43,917 nucleotides of DNA from Rubrivivax sp. (GCA_016790395.1 JAEUPH010000266.1:1-43917), one strand, 5' to 3'; shown: positions 33,336 to 42,778, counted from the first letter of the stretch. Made by a program: numbers and translations. Notes: generated from the sequence alone by a model not told the origin.

Positions 33336-33980
33336 TCAGTCGGCAGCGGCCCACGCCCTGGACCTCACATTCGCGACAAACGCCGGCGCCGCCGGCCCAT
33401 TGCAGGCCGCATGCAGCGCCACGAAGGCCTCCTCGCTGATGCCGTTGCGCACGTGGATGTTGCGCTCTCGCTGTTCGGCCACCGTGCACTCGCAGCGGGG
33501 CTCGCGGCCGGGTGGCGGGACGTCGCGGCCGGTGAAGAGGCGCGCATCCGGCGGCAGCGCCAGCAGGCGGTTGATGGAACGGAAGAGCGTGCGCGCATCC
33601 GACCCCGGCGCGACGCAGCCCGCGGTGCCGAGGTCGGGCATGAGCAGCGTCTGCCCGACGAAGACGACCAAGGCGTCGCCGCCCGGCAGGCCTTCGCCGA
33701 AAACGAAGCTCACGGCGCCCGGCACCTGGCCAGGGGTGCGCATCACGCGCACCGGCAGGCGGCCAACGCCGAAGGTTTCGGCCCCTTCGAAGGCGCGAGT
33801 GCAGAGCTGGCAGGCCAGCGTGCCGCCAAGCGCGCGCAGGCGCTCGGCCCAGCGCGAGGCGCAGTCCGCGGGGTCGATCAGCGCCGCGCTGCCGGTGCCG
33901 CTGTCCAACACGAGATAGCTGAGCGAGAGCGCGGCGCGGTCGAAGTGGCTTTCGATGCGCAGGGGTGGCAGGCGTGACAT
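33336..33980 (-). CDS. Degenerate Blh/ETHE1-family metallo-beta-lactamase-fold protein (likely pseudoenzyme)
   Basis: A 214-residue protein that matches the persulfide dioxygenase-like (ETHE1/Blh) family in its frame: YLVLDSGTGSAALIDP, then GSDARTLFRSINRLLALPPD, then TVAEQRERNIHVRNGISEEAFVAL. Every metal ligand I can align is lost. HxHADH is replaced by TRAFEGA (61-67), the HTPGHT histidines by RTPGQV (R81), the GDT aspartate by Q110, and the GHD histidine by R152. About 60 residues between the first two ligand motifs are missing. The frame is intact with normal codon use, so it is not a decayed gene. It is divergent from the fisR-like gene. A binding or sensing role is inferred. Alternatively it may be an unrelated use of the fold. 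Confidence 0.75.
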   Translation of the reverse strand: MSRLPPLRIESHFDRAALSLSYLVLDSGTGSAALIDPADCASRWAERLRALGGTLACQLCTRAFEGAETFGVGRLPVRVMRTPGQVPGAVSFVFGEGLPGGDALVVFVGQTLLMPDLGTAGCVAPGSDARTLFRSINRLLALPPDARLFTGRDVPPPGREPRCECTVAEQRERNIHVRNGISEEAFVALHAACNGPAAPAFVANVRSRAWAAAD

Positions 33981-33991
33981 GACAGCAGCCC

Positions 33992-34007
33992 TACAAGTCC
34001 CGTGCCA
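33992..34007 (-). promoter_or_regulatory. Sigma-54-type element ahead of the pseudo-dioxygenase gene
   Basis: Minus strand TGGCACG-GGAC-TTGTA: the -24 is perfect, while the -12 reads TTGT instead of TTGC. The predicted start (about 33981) coincides with the annotated ATG at 33980, so either the message is leaderless or translation begins later. The same geometry recurs at ccoG. Confidence 0.5.
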
Positions 34008-34057
34008 TGCCATCCGGTGGCCGTTCGCCTGGGAAGCGGCGGCCGCGGGCGCTGCCT

Positions 34058-34097
34058 TGGCAGGCCGGGCGTGGCAGCGAGGCAGCGGCGCTGGCAG
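34058..34097. promoter_or_regulatory. Cluster of TGGCAG repeats, candidate FisR activator sites
   Basis: TGGCAG occurs at 34058, 34072 and 34092. The 11-mer GCGTGGCAGCG (34069-34079) and the segment GGCAGCGGCGCTGGCAG (34081-34097) recur almost unchanged upstream of ccoG (38009-38028). Here they lie about 60-90 bases from the -24 element of the divergent gene, a normal distance for enhancer-binding sites. Confidence 0.5.
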
Positions 34098-34121
34098 CCA
34101 TGACGCACAATGCCACGGCCC

Positions 34122-35438
<1,317 letters not shown>

Positions 35439-35460
35439 AGGTCGCTGACCGCGCAGGCGC

Positions 35461-36447
35461 CTAGGGGGCCACGGCGGCGATCGGCACCGTCTCCGGCACC
35501 AGCAGCGTGCCGGCCCGCAGCCCCTTCACGGTGGCCAGCGCCAGCGCCGCGACGACCAGGGAGGTCAGCGCCAGCAGCATCATCCCCAACAGGCCCATGA
35601 GGCCACCCTCGCCCAGGCGCAGCGTGAGCGCGGTGAACGCCGCCAGCGGGAAGCTCATGCCCCAGTGCGGCGCACCGAAGGGCAGGCCGGCGATGCGCGG
35701 CAGCAGCGGCGCCACCCACAGAAGCGAGAACAGCGCCACGCCCCACAGGGCCCAGGCCACGGCCACCGGTGCGCCCAGCTGCAGCAGCGACAGCCCCACG
35801 ACGGCCGGTGGCGCGACCAAGATCAGGTTGGCCGGCAGCAGCCTTTCTGGCCACAGCCCCTGCTGCGCAATGCGCACGACCAGCAGCACCGTCACCAGCG
35901 GCCAGAAGAAGACACCGACGCCGAACTGCGCCGCCGACCACTCCGGCCGCCCCAGCGGCACGCCGGCCAGCGGCACCAGCACGTTGCCGACGATGGGCAC
36001 GATGAGCCCGGGCGTGAACATGGCCCAGGGCAGGCCACCGGCGTCCTTGCCGCGCCAGCAGCGCGACAGCACCCAGGCCGTGACGCCCAGCTGGCCGAGC
36101 GCCCCCAGCCACCACAGCCCTTCCACCGCCGGACCGCGCAGCCCGGCGGCCACGGCCGTGGTGGCCAGCAGGATCATCGACACCGGGATGGCCGCCACGA
36201 AGACATGCCGCACCGGGTGCGCCAGGTCTTCGGCCCAGGCCTCGGGGTAGCGCTGGCGGCGCAGCAGCGTCGCCACGCCCAGCCCCAGGAACACCAGAAG
36301 GGCCAGCACGCCCAGCGCCAGGGCCGCCGCGGTGCCGGCCTCGCCCATCACGCCGGCGGCGCGGTGCCAGGCCAGGGACAGCCCGGCCAAGCCCATGACC
36401 ATGGCGAACCAGCCGGGGAAGAGGTGCTTGAGGGACTGGGTGGGCAT
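35461..36447 (-). CDS. TDT/SLAC1-family transporter
   Basis: A 328-residue membrane protein with about ten helices, starting [19 protein letters not shown] as in the tellurite-resistance/dicarboxylate transporter (TDT) family. The family includes TehA, plant SLAC1 anion channels and fungal Ssu1 sulfite exporters. The pattern [20 protein letters not shown] (around residues 259-278) is typical. Substrate is not determined by sequence. Sulfite would make sense beside a FisR-like regulator, but that is inference. Its ATG lies seven bases after the ccoG stop, so the two genes form an operon. Confidence 0.85.
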   Translation of the reverse strand: MPTQSLKHLFPGWFAMVMGLAGLSLAWHRAAGVMGEAGTAAALALGVLALLVFLGLGVATLLRRQRYPEAWAEDLAHPVRHVFVAAIPVSMILLATTAVAAGLRGPAVEGLWWLGALGQLGVTAWVLSRCWRGKDAGGLPWAMFTPGLIVPIVGNVLVPLAGVPLGRPEWSAAQFGVGVFFWPLVTVLLVVRIAQQGLWPERLLPANLILVAPPAVVGLSLLQLGAPVAVAWALWGVALFSLLWVAPLLPRIAGLPFGAPHWGMSFPLAAFTALTLRLGEGGLMGLLGMMLLALTSLVVAALALATVKGLRAGTLLVPETVPIAAVAP

Positions 36448-36454
36448 CGGGCGT

Positions 36455-37912
36455 TCAGCGCGGCAGCATGAAGGTGGACTTCTCGCGCAGGGTCACGGCG
36501 GCATCGGTCGCCTGCGCCGTGCGCTCGATGCTGAAGTGGATGGTATGCGCGCCGGCCGCCGTGCTGGCTGCCGTGGTCGCCGGCACGCGCACGGCCACCG
36601 TCACCCAGCGCGCCTGCGTCGGCGGGATGTCCACCACCACCGGCTCGGACAGGCGCAGCCCGGGCAGGCCGTCGGCGGCGATGCGGTAGCTCTGCTGCTG
36701 CTCGGTGGCGTTCATCACCTGCAGCCGGTAGATGTTCTCCACCTCGCCGTCATCCACCAGGCGGGCCAGCGTGGAGCGGTCGCGCACCACGTCCACCTTG
36801 AAGGGCGCGCGCAGCGCGATGCTGGTCGCCAGCGCCGTGACGATGACCAGCAGCACGCTGGTGTAGACGATGACGCGGGGCCGCAGCACGCGCCGCAGCC
36901 GCTGCGCCGGCGTGAGGTGTTGCGCGATGCCGTTCTGCGTGTCGTACCGCACCAGCCCCTTGGGGTAGTTCATCTTGGCCATCACCTCGTCGCAGACATC
37001 GACGCAGGCGGCGCAGCCGATGCACTCGTACTGCAGCCCCTTGCGGATGTCGATGCCGGTGGGGCAGACCTGCACGCACAGGTTGCAATCCACGCACTCG
37101 CCCAGGCCCAGGGCCTTGGGGTCGGCCTTCTTCGAGCGCGAGCCACGGGGTTCGCCACGCGCGGCGTCGTAGGTGATGATCAGCGTGTCCTTGTCCAGCA
37201 TGGCGCTCTGGAAGCGCGCGTAGGGGCACACGTACTTGCAGATCTGCTCGCGCATGAAGCCGGCGTTGCCGTAGGTGGCGAAGCCGTAGAACAGCGTCCA
37301 GAAGGTCTCCCAGGGCGACAGCGACATGGCGACGGCCGCACCCCCCAGCGAGCGGATGGGCGTGAAGTAGCCGACGAAGGTGAAGCCCGTCCACAGCGCG
37401 ATGGCGATCCAGCTGGCGTGCTTGGCCGCGGCGCGCCACAGGCGGTCACCCGTCCAGCGCCCGGCGTCGCGCTTCATGCGCGCGGCGCGGTCGCCTTCGA
37501 TGCGGCGCTCCACCCACATGAAGATCTCGCTGTAGACGGTCTGCGGGCAGGCGTAGCCGCACCACAGCCGCCCCGCCACGGTGGTGAAGAGGAACAGCGA
37601 GTAGGCGCTGATGATCAGCAGCGCCGTGAGGTAGATGAAGTCCTGCGGGTAGAGCACCAGCCCGAAGAGGTAGAAGCGACGCGAGGTCAGCTCGAAGAGC
37701 ACGGCCTGGCGGTCGTTCCACATCAGCCAGGGCGTGAGGTAGAAGACGGCCTGCGTCAGTGCCACGAAGATCCACCGCCAGGTGGCGAAGCGGCCGCTCA
37801 CGGAGCGCGGGTAGATCTTCTGGTGCGCGGCGTAGAGCGACACCACCTGGACGCTGTCGTCGGCATCGGCGGGTGCGGCGGCAGGGTCGGGCTTGAATCG
37901 GGCGAGGTCCAT
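36455..37912 (-). CDS. ccoG: CcoG, cytochrome cbb3 oxidase accessory protein (FixG-like)
   Basis: A 485-residue membrane iron-sulfur protein. It has about five helices, a first cysteine motif WCGYACPQTVYSEIFMW, CKYVCPYARFQ, and two [4Fe-4S] ferredoxin motifs (CVDCNLCVQVCP and CIGCAACVDVC). A periplasmic Ig-like C-terminal domain follows. CcoG reduces Cu(II) during assembly of the copper site of cbb3 oxidase. It normally sits after ccoNOPQ, yet no oxidase gene is near here. The protein starts MDLARFKPDP and reaches the family motif SLYAAHQKIYPRSVSGRF at about residue 25, so ATG 37912 is reasonable. A GTG at about residue 23 is possible. Confidence 0.94.
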   Translation of the reverse strand: MDLARFKPDPAAAPADADDSVQVVSLYAAHQKIYPRSVSGRFATWRWIFVALTQAVFYLTPWLMWNDRQAVLFELTSRRFYLFGLVLYPQDFIYLTALLIISAYSLFLFTTVAGRLWCGYACPQTVYSEIFMWVERRIEGDRAARMKRDAGRWTGDRLWRAAAKHASWIAIALWTGFTFVGYFTPIRSLGGAAVAMSLSPWETFWTLFYGFATYGNAGFMREQICKYVCPYARFQSAMLDKDTLIITYDAARGEPRGSRSKKADPKALGLGECVDCNLCVQVCPTGIDIRKGLQYECIGCAACVDVCDEVMAKMNYPKGLVRYDTQNGIAQHLTPAQRLRRVLRPRVIVYTSVLLVIVTALATSIALRAPFKVDVVRDRSTLARLVDDGEVENIYRLQVMNATEQQQSYRIAADGLPGLRLSEPVVVDIPPTQARWVTVAVRVPATTAASTAAGAHTIHFSIERTAQATDAAVTLREKSTFMLPR

Positions 37913-37922
37913 GCCCCCCTTC

Positions 37923-37938
37923 TGCAATTTGCCTGCCA
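37923..37938 (-). promoter_or_regulatory. Sigma-54 promoter ahead of ccoG
   Basis: Minus strand TGGCAGG-CAAA-TTGCA fits the consensus at all but one position, with GG-N10-GC spacing. The predicted start falls on the A of the ATG at 37912, so translation would be leaderless unless it begins at a later codon. A GAAGGGGGG tract just before the ATG could be a ribosome binding site for a transcript made from another promoter. Confidence 0.6.
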
Positions 37939-37948
37939 CCGATCGGTG
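37937..37948. promoter_or_regulatory. 12-bp perfect palindrome next to the ccoG -24 element
   Basis: CACCGATCGGTG is self-complementary and its edge overlaps the -24 element by two bases. A protein bound here would block sigma-54 polymerase, so it could be a repressor site. Confidence 0.4.
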
Positions 37949-38008
37949 CCCGGGTCTTCCCAGCCAGGCGACGCGCCCCACGCCTGCCAATCCTGCCGCC
38001 GTGTCAGA

Positions 38009-38028
38009 GCGTGGCAGCGGCGTGGCAG
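38009..38028. promoter_or_regulatory. TGGCAG repeat pair upstream of ccoG, candidate FisR site
   Basis: GCGTGGCAGCGGCGTGGCAG contains two GCGTGGCAG copies 11 bases apart, one helical turn. It shares GCGTGGCAGCG exactly, and GGCAGCGGCG(C)TGGCAG with one inserted base, with the region at 34069-34097. It lies about 70-90 bases upstream of the ccoG -24 element. Confidence 0.5.
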
Positions 38029-38077
38029 ACGAGACAGCCCTGCTGCGGGACCGCTCCGCCTCGCCTAGCATCCGGGC

Positions 38078-38572
38078 ATGGCCGCCACCGACCGCTTCCG
38101 TCCCAGCACCACCGTGGCCGCGGTCATCGAACGCGAGGGCCGCTATCTGCTGGTGGAGGAGCACACGCCGGAAGGCCTGAAGCTCAACCAGCCGGCCGGC
38201 CACCTGGAGCCTGGCGAGACGCCCGAGCAGGGCGTGGTGCGCGAGGCGCTGGAGGAGACCCGCCGCGCCTTCGTCCCCGAGGCCCTGCTGGGCGTGTACC
38301 TCTCGCGCTTCCAGCGCCCGGCCACGGGCGAGGACGTCACCTACCTGCGCTTTGCCTACTGCGGCCGCGCTGGCGAGCCCGACGGCCGCGCGCTGGACGA
38401 AGGCATCGTGCGCACGCTGTGGATGACGCCCGACGAACTGCGCGCGAGCGTGGCGCGCCACCGCAGCGCGCTGGTGCTGAAGTGCGTGGAAGACCACCTG
38501 GCAGGCGTGCGCCACCCGCTCTCGCTGGTGACGGCCGACGCCTCGCTGACGGCACCGGAGATCAAGCGCTGA
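38078..38572 (+). CDS. Nudix hydrolase (NudJ-like)
   Basis: A 164-residue protein with a Nudix box at residues about 41-63 (GHLEPGETPEQGVV-REALEE-T), which binds the metal and cleaves nucleoside diphosphate links. The usual glycine after EE-x is replaced by arginine (EETRRAF), a tolerated variant. Overall it resembles the NudJ/phosphatase group (TTVAAVIEREGRYLLVEEHT). Substrate not predictable. Its 3' end overlaps the convergent hydrolase gene by 11 bases. Confidence 0.88.
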   Translation: MAATDRFRPSTTVAAVIEREGRYLLVEEHTPEGLKLNQPAGHLEPGETPEQGVVREALEETRRAFVPEALLGVYLSRFQRPATGEDVTYLRFAYCGRAGEPDGRALDEGIVRTLWMTPDELRASVARHRSALVLKCVEDHLAGVRHPLSLVTADASLTAPEIKR

Positions 38573-39263
38573 GGTTGCGCAGCCAGCCCAGCAGCAGCGC
38601 GTTCAGACGCCTCGGCGCCTCCATCGTCAGCATGTGGCCCGCGCCAGGCACGATCTCCAGCCGCGAGCGCCGCAGGCCGGCGGCGATCTCCCGCGCATGC
38701 TCGGGCGGTGTCAGCCGGTCGGCTTCGCCCACCGCCACCAGCGCCGGGCAGGGGATGGCCGCCAGCTGCGGCCGCAGGTCCTGGCGTGCCATCAGGGCAC
38801 GGTTCTGCCGGATCAGCTGCGCGGCGCCGGCACGGCGCACCATGGCCAGGTAGGCCTCCACGAAGGCCGGGTTCCGGGCTTGCAGCGGGTGGAAGGCGAA
38901 AGGCAGGTTGGCGCGCAGCACCTCGTCCATGCGGCCCGCCTCGAAGAGACCGATGGCCTGCGTGCGCAGCGCGATGAGCTCGGGCGTGTCGGCGCGTGCC
39001 GTGGTGCCCAGGAGCGCCAGGGCGCGCAGGCGCTGCGGCGCCTGACGCGCCATCTCCAGCGCCACCATGCCCCCCATCGACGCCCCCACCGCCACCAAGG
39101 CGCCGGGGTGCTCGGCCAGCAAGGCTGCGGCCATGGCCGGCAGGCTGTCGCAACGCGTGTGCGCATCGCTGACCACCACGCCCGGCCCGCCGCCGAGCGC
39201 TGCCCGCTGGGCGGCGAAGAGTTCGCCGTCGCAGGCCAGCCCGGGAATCAGCAACAGCTTCAC
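38562..39263 (-). CDS. Alpha/beta-fold hydrolase
   Basis: A 233-residue cytoplasmic hydrolase. The nucleophile elbow is GASMGG (around residues 60-65), a late aspartate lies in [16 protein letters not shown], and the catalytic histidine in [13 protein letters not shown]. The full Ser-Asp-His triad is present. The opening [14 protein letters not shown] provides the oxyanion-hole segment. Substrate unknown; esterase or lactonase-type activity is possible. It stands alone, convergent with the Nudix gene and divergent from the VOC gene. Confidence 0.88.
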   Translation of the reverse strand: MKLLLIPGLACDGELFAAQRAALGGGPGVVVSDAHTRCDSLPAMAAALLAEHPGALVAVGASMGGMVALEMARQAPQRLRALALLGTTARADTPELIALRTQAIGLFEAGRMDEVLRANLPFAFHPLQARNPAFVEAYLAMVRRAGAAQLIRQNRALMARQDLRPQLAAIPCPALVAVGEADRLTPPEHAREIAAGLRRSRLEIVPGAGHMLTMEAPRRLNALLLGWLRNLSA

Positions 39264-39301
39264 GATGCACGACAGTGTGCCCCAGGCGTATCCTCGAACG
39301 G

Positions 39302-39724
39302 ATGAGCGCCATCGCCCCTTTCCATCTCGCCTTCCCCGTGCACGACCTCGCCGAGACGCGCCGCTTCTACGGCGGGCTGCTGGGCTGCCCCGAAGGCCGC
39401 AGCAGCCCGGAGTGGATTGACTTCGACCTCTTCGGCCACCAGATCGTCGCCCACCTCGCGCCGCCCAGGGCGGGGGCCGACCACCACAACGAAGTGGACG
39501 GCCACGACGTGCCCGTGCCGCACTTCGGCGTGGTGCTGGACTGGGAGCACTTCCACGCCTTCGCCACCAGGCTGCGCGAAAACGGCGTGACGTTCGTCAT
39601 CGAGCCCTACATCCGCTTCGCCGGCCGGGTGGGCGAGCAGGCCACCATGTTCTTCCGCGACCCTTCCGGCAACGCGCTGGAGTTCAAGGCCTTCCGCGAC
39701 CGCAGCCAGCTTTTTGCGAAGTGA
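39302..39724 (+). CDS. VOC-family protein (glyoxalase/dioxygenase fold)
   Basis: A 140-residue protein with the paired beta-alpha-beta-beta-beta modules of the vicinal oxygen chelate superfamily. Likely metal ligands are H8 in [17 protein letters not shown], the histidine in [13 protein letters not shown] and the glutamate in [12 protein letters not shown]. The subgroup is related to glyoxalase-like dioxygenases; the substrate is unknown. It starts at ATG 39302 and is followed at once by the phosphatase gene. Confidence 0.85.
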   Translation: MSAIAPFHLAFPVHDLAETRRFYGGLLGCPEGRSSPEWIDFDLFGHQIVAHLAPPRAGADHHNEVDGHDVPVPHFGVVLDWEHFHAFATRLRENGVTFVIEPYIRFAGRVGEQATMFFRDPSGNALEFKAFRDRSQLFAK

Positions 39725-39734
39725 AGTTCGCGAA

Positions 39735-40343
39735 GTGACCGAACTGCTCTTCGTCCGCCACGGCCTCACCGACTGGAACCTCGAACTCCGCTTCCAGGGC
39801 CAGACGGACATCCCGCTGAACGCCGCCGGCCTGGCCCAGGCCCGCCGCCTGGGCGCACGCCTGGCCGCCGAGCCGCACGACGCGCTGTTCAGCAGCGACC
39901 TCACCCGGGCCCGCCAGACCGCCGCCCCGGTGGCCGAGGCCTGGAACATGCCCGCCGTGGCGCTGGCCGGCCTGCGCGAGCAGCACTTCGGCATCCTGGA
40001 AGGCCTCACCGCGGCCACCATCCAGCAGCGACACCCCGACCTCTGGGCGCGCTGGCTGGAGGCCGACGCCGACTTCGCACCGCCCGGTGCCGAGAGCCAG
40101 CGCCAGTTCCACGCCCGCGTGCTGGACGCCGTGCGCGAACTGGCGGCCCTGGGTGCCGGCCGCAGGCTGGCCGTGGTGACGCACGGTGGCGTGCTGGACA
40201 TGCTGTGGCGCACCGCGCACGGCCTGCCTCTGACCGGACTGCGCGAATGCGCCATCCCGAACACCGGCCTGAACCGCGTGCGATGGGCCGGCGGCACGCT
40301 GCACATCGACCAGTGGGGCGACGCCGCGCACCTCGAATCCTGA
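39735..40343 (+). CDS. Histidine phosphatase family protein
   Basis: A 202-residue member of the phosphoglycerate mutase-like superfamily. The catalytic RHG motif lies in LLFVRHGLTDWNLELRFQG, and the second histidine in VVTHGGVLDMLW. DIPLNAAGLAQARRLGARL matches the GpmB/CobC-type branch, whose members hydrolyse small phosphomonoesters. GTG 39735 puts the RHG motif about eight residues from the start, as in the family; a TTG at 39714 is less likely. The substrate is unknown. Confidence 0.88.
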   Translation: MTELLFVRHGLTDWNLELRFQGQTDIPLNAAGLAQARRLGARLAAEPHDALFSSDLTRARQTAAPVAEAWNMPAVALAGLREQHFGILEGLTAATIQQRHPDLWARWLEADADFAPPGAESQRQFHARVLDAVRELAALGAGRRLAVVTHGGVLDMLWRTAHGLPLTGLRECAIPNTGLNRVRWAGGTLHIDQWGDAAHLES

Positions 40344-40380
40344 AAACAGCCCGAGCACACGACCCGCGACCCAGGCCTTG

Positions 40381-40446
40381 CGCGGATCCGGCTTCGCCGG
40401 TCCGCAGCCAGCGCCCCTCGGGGTGGCGAACGCAGTGAGCCTGGGG
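40381..40446. repeat. Dispersed-type intergenic hairpin repeat, possible bidirectional terminator
   Basis: GCGGATCCGGC-TT-CGCCGGTCCGC (40382-40405) forms a stable hairpin with one unpaired base. It is followed by a GCCCCTCGGGG dyad and GGCGAACGCAGTGAGCCTGGGG. This sequence style resembles elements I recall between genes of many Burkholderiales genomes. It lies exactly between two convergent genes, where it could end transcription from both sides. Copy number cannot be judged from one window. Confidence 0.5.
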
Positions 40447-41001
40447 CTACTTCATCTTGGTGCCCAGCACCATGATCCAGTAGTGGCGGTAGGTGGACGA
40501 CAGGTTGTCCTGGCGGGCCACGCCCACTTCCTTGAAGTCGGCGCCCATCATGTTGCGACAGTGGCCGGGGCTTTCCATCCACTGCGCCAGCGTGGCGCGC
40601 AGGCTGTCGTTGCCGGCGGCGGCGTTCTCGCCGGCGGCGCGCCACTCGAAGCCGGCGGCCGTCATGCGCTGGCCGACCGAGGAGCCATCGGCGCCGCGGT
40701 GCGAGACATCACCGATGCGCGCGTTGTGCGCCACCTGCACCTCGGCGGCCTTTTCCAGCGGCTCGCTCCACGCCAGCGGGGGTGCGGGCGGCATGGCCTG
40801 TCCACCGCAGTTGGCGCCGGCGGCGCGGTAGGCGTTGATCTGCTTCAGCGTGGCCTCGGCGGCGGCCGACAGCGGCTTCGCCGGCGGCTCGACGTAGCCG
40901 CCCTTGGGCTGCCGCTCGGGCGGCGCGCTCTCGGTCACCTGTGCGGCGGCGGGCAGGACGCCCGCCGCCGCCAGGGCCAGCAGTGATGACAGCGTTCTCA
41001 T
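40447..41001 (-). CDS. Secreted CAP-domain (SCP-like) protein
   Basis: A 184-residue protein with a signal peptide (residues 1-20) and a CAP domain: INAYRAAGANCGG, HNARIGDVSHRGADG, GENAAAG and WMESPGHCRNMMGADFKEVGVA. The two histidines (in HNARIGDVSH and SPGH) and the glutamate of GEN form the conserved cavity. Bacterial CAP proteins are exported and of unclear activity. Two cysteines (in ANCGG and GHCRN) may form a disulfide. It precedes the ABC substrate-binding gene on the other side of its start, with 38 bases between them. Confidence 0.88.
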   Translation of the reverse strand: MRTLSSLLALAAAGVLPAAAQVTESAPPERQPKGGYVEPPAKPLSAAAEATLKQINAYRAAGANCGGQAMPPAPPLAWSEPLEKAAEVQVAHNARIGDVSHRGADGSSVGQRMTAAGFEWRAAGENAAAGNDSLRATLAQWMESPGHCRNMMGADFKEVGVARQDNLSSTYRHYWIMVLGTKMK

Positions 41002-41039
41002 GGTCCTTCCGTGTACGCCGCGAACGAACGCCGCAAGGC

Positions 41040-42551
41040 TCACTGCCAGCTCAGGGCCGCCAGGTCGTTGGCCATGATCGGCATGTCCTTCCACAGCCCC
41101 TTCAGCCGCGCGTTGGCCACCGTCAGCCAGGTGGGCGCGTAGAGGTAGGCCGACACCGCATCCTTCGCCACCAGACGCTGGGCCTCGGCCATCAGCCGGT
41201 TGCGTTCGTCCTGGCGCGGCGTGGCCTGGATCCTGGCCCACAGCGCGTTGAACTCGGCCGACTCGTAGCCCCAGTAGTAGTTCGGCCGCGCGAAGTTGCC
41301 GAAGTCCAGCGGCTCCACATGGCTGATCAGCGTCAGGTCATAGGCCTTCTGGCCGTACACGCCCGACAGCCACTGCGCCCACTCCACGTTCTCGATCTTC
41401 GCCGTGATGCCCACCTTGGCCAGCATGGCGGCGATGACCTCCCCGCCCTGGCGCGCATAGGGCGTGGGCGGCAGCTTCATCACCAGCTCCAGCGGCAGCC
41501 TGAAGCCCAGGTCCCGGCCGGCCTGGTGCAGCAGCGCGCGTGCCTTGGCCACGTCAAAGGGGTTGATGTCCGTCGTGTCCACGTAGCCCGGCGCGCCCGG
41601 CGCGTAGTAGCTGCCGATGGGCACGCCGAAGCCGTCCGCGGCGCCTTCGATCACGCTCTTGCGGTCGATGGCCGCGGCGATGGCGCGGCGCACGCGCACG
41701 TCGTCCAGCGGCTTGCGCTTGTGGTTGATGGCCAGGATGGTCTTGGCACGCGAGCCGCCCGTGAGCACCTGGAAGCGCTTGTTGCCCTCGAACTGCTTCA
41801 GGCTGCGCGCCGCCGACACGCGCGGGAAGGCGTCCACGTCGCCCGACAGCAGCGCCGCCACCTGCGCGGCCGGGTCGGCGATGAAGCGGATGGTCACGCG
41901 GCGCAGCTTCACGTCCTTGGCGTGGCGCCAGTCGTCGCGCCGCACCAGCGTCACCGCCGAACCGCGCGCCCAGTTCTCGAGCCGGTACGGGCCGGTGCCG
42001 ACGGGCTGCGTGGCATTGGTGGCCACGCTCCTGGGCTCCACGATCACCGCCGTGGCCTGGCCCAGCTGGAACAGCAGGTCGGGGTTGCCGTTCTTCAGCT
42101 GCAGCACCACGGTGGCGGGGTCGGGCGTGTCGATGCGCTCGATGTTGGCGAAGGTGGCGCGGTCCTTGTTTGCGCTGTCCTTGGCGGCGGCGCGCTCGAA
42201 GGCGAACTTCACGGTGGCCGCCGTCAGCGGCTCGCCGTTGGAGAAGCGCAGGCCGGGGCGCAGCTTGAAGGTCCAGCCGCGCAGGTCGGAGGTGGACGTC
42301 CACGAGTCGGCGAGCAGCGGCGTCACGCGGCCGTCGCTCTGGATCTTCGTGAGCGTCTCGAACACGTTGTAGAGCGTGATCTCGGCGATGGCCGACGCCG
42401 CCCCCGCGGTTGGATCCAATCCGGGCGGTTCCAGCGTCATGGCGAGCACGGCGCTGTCCTTGCGGGGCTGGGCGTCGGCCGGGCTGTGGCCCAGAACCAA
42501 CAACGCAGCGGCGCCCAGGGCAACCAATAGCGGGGCAAACGGGATGGCCAT
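41040..42551 (-). CDS. ABC transporter substrate-binding protein, family 5 (peptide/nickel type)
   Basis: A 503-residue periplasmic protein with a signal peptide (MAIPFAPLLVALGAAALLVLGHSPADA). Family 5 blocks are visible: EPPGLDPTAGAASAIAEITLYNVFETL, then LADSWTSTSDLRGWTFKLRPGLRFSNG and VGTGPYRLENW. Members deliver oligopeptides, nickel or other solutes to ABC permeases. No permease or ATPase gene is adjacent in the window, so it may serve a transporter encoded elsewhere. ATG 42551 gives the best signal peptide; an ATG at 42638 would add 29 mostly Pro/Ala residues. Confidence 0.9.
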   Translation of the reverse strand: MAIPFAPLLVALGAAALLVLGHSPADAQPRKDSAVLAMTLEPPGLDPTAGAASAIAEITLYNVFETLTKIQSDGRVTPLLADSWTSTSDLRGWTFKLRPGLRFSNGEPLTAATVKFAFERAAAKDSANKDRATFANIERIDTPDPATVVLQLKNGNPDLLFQLGQATAVIVEPRSVATNATQPVGTGPYRLENWARGSAVTLVRRDDWRHAKDVKLRRVTIRFIADPAAQVAALLSGDVDAFPRVSAARSLKQFEGNKRFQVLTGGSRAKTILAINHKRKPLDDVRVRRAIAAAIDRKSVIEGAADGFGVPIGSYYAPGAPGYVDTTDINPFDVAKARALLHQAGRDLGFRLPLELVMKLPPTPYARQGGEVIAAMLAKVGITAKIENVEWAQWLSGVYGQKAYDLTLISHVEPLDFGNFARPNYYWGYESAEFNALWARIQATPRQDERNRLMAEAQRLVAKDAVSAYLYAPTWLTVANARLKGLWKDMPIMANDLAALSWQ

Positions 42552-42778
42552 GGAGAGCGACGCGCCGGGGAGCGCTGGGGCTTGTGCACAGGGGACCGAT
42601 GCTAGCGGGGCCGGGTTTTCCGGCATTTCTGGATCCATTAGCCGAGGTCATGATTAGTCGAATGGCGGATCTCCCGGGGTCCACCCGCGTCGTCAGTTGC
42701 CCATGCTGCTGACTACCATCCCTCTGCCTGGATCACTGAAACAACATGGCGGCACACCGCCCACCGAAGGAGATTGAC
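42552..42778. other. Divergent intergenic region between the substrate-binding gene and the porin gene
   Basis: 227 bases, less GC-rich than average. GCTAATGG and GACTAATCAT hexamer-like stretches on the minus strand could serve as -10 elements for the substrate-binding gene. I see no strong dyad or clear promoter for the porin. Confidence 0.3.

Noticed and set aside
33336..33980. Active persulfide dioxygenase
   Set aside because: All alignable iron ligands are substituted and the active-site region is shortened, so dioxygenase activity is unlikely despite the family match.
34058..34107. A sigma-54 promoter for the fisR-like gene on the plus strand
   Set aside because: GG-N10-GC spacing exists at 34073, but the -12 region reads CAGC instead of TTGC, so the match is too weak. 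The TGGCAG copies fit better as activator sites.
36332..38068. A 578-codon plus-strand frame opposite ccoG
   Set aside because: ccoG has all its cysteine motifs on the minus strand. The opposite frame shows no domain and the usual shadow composition.
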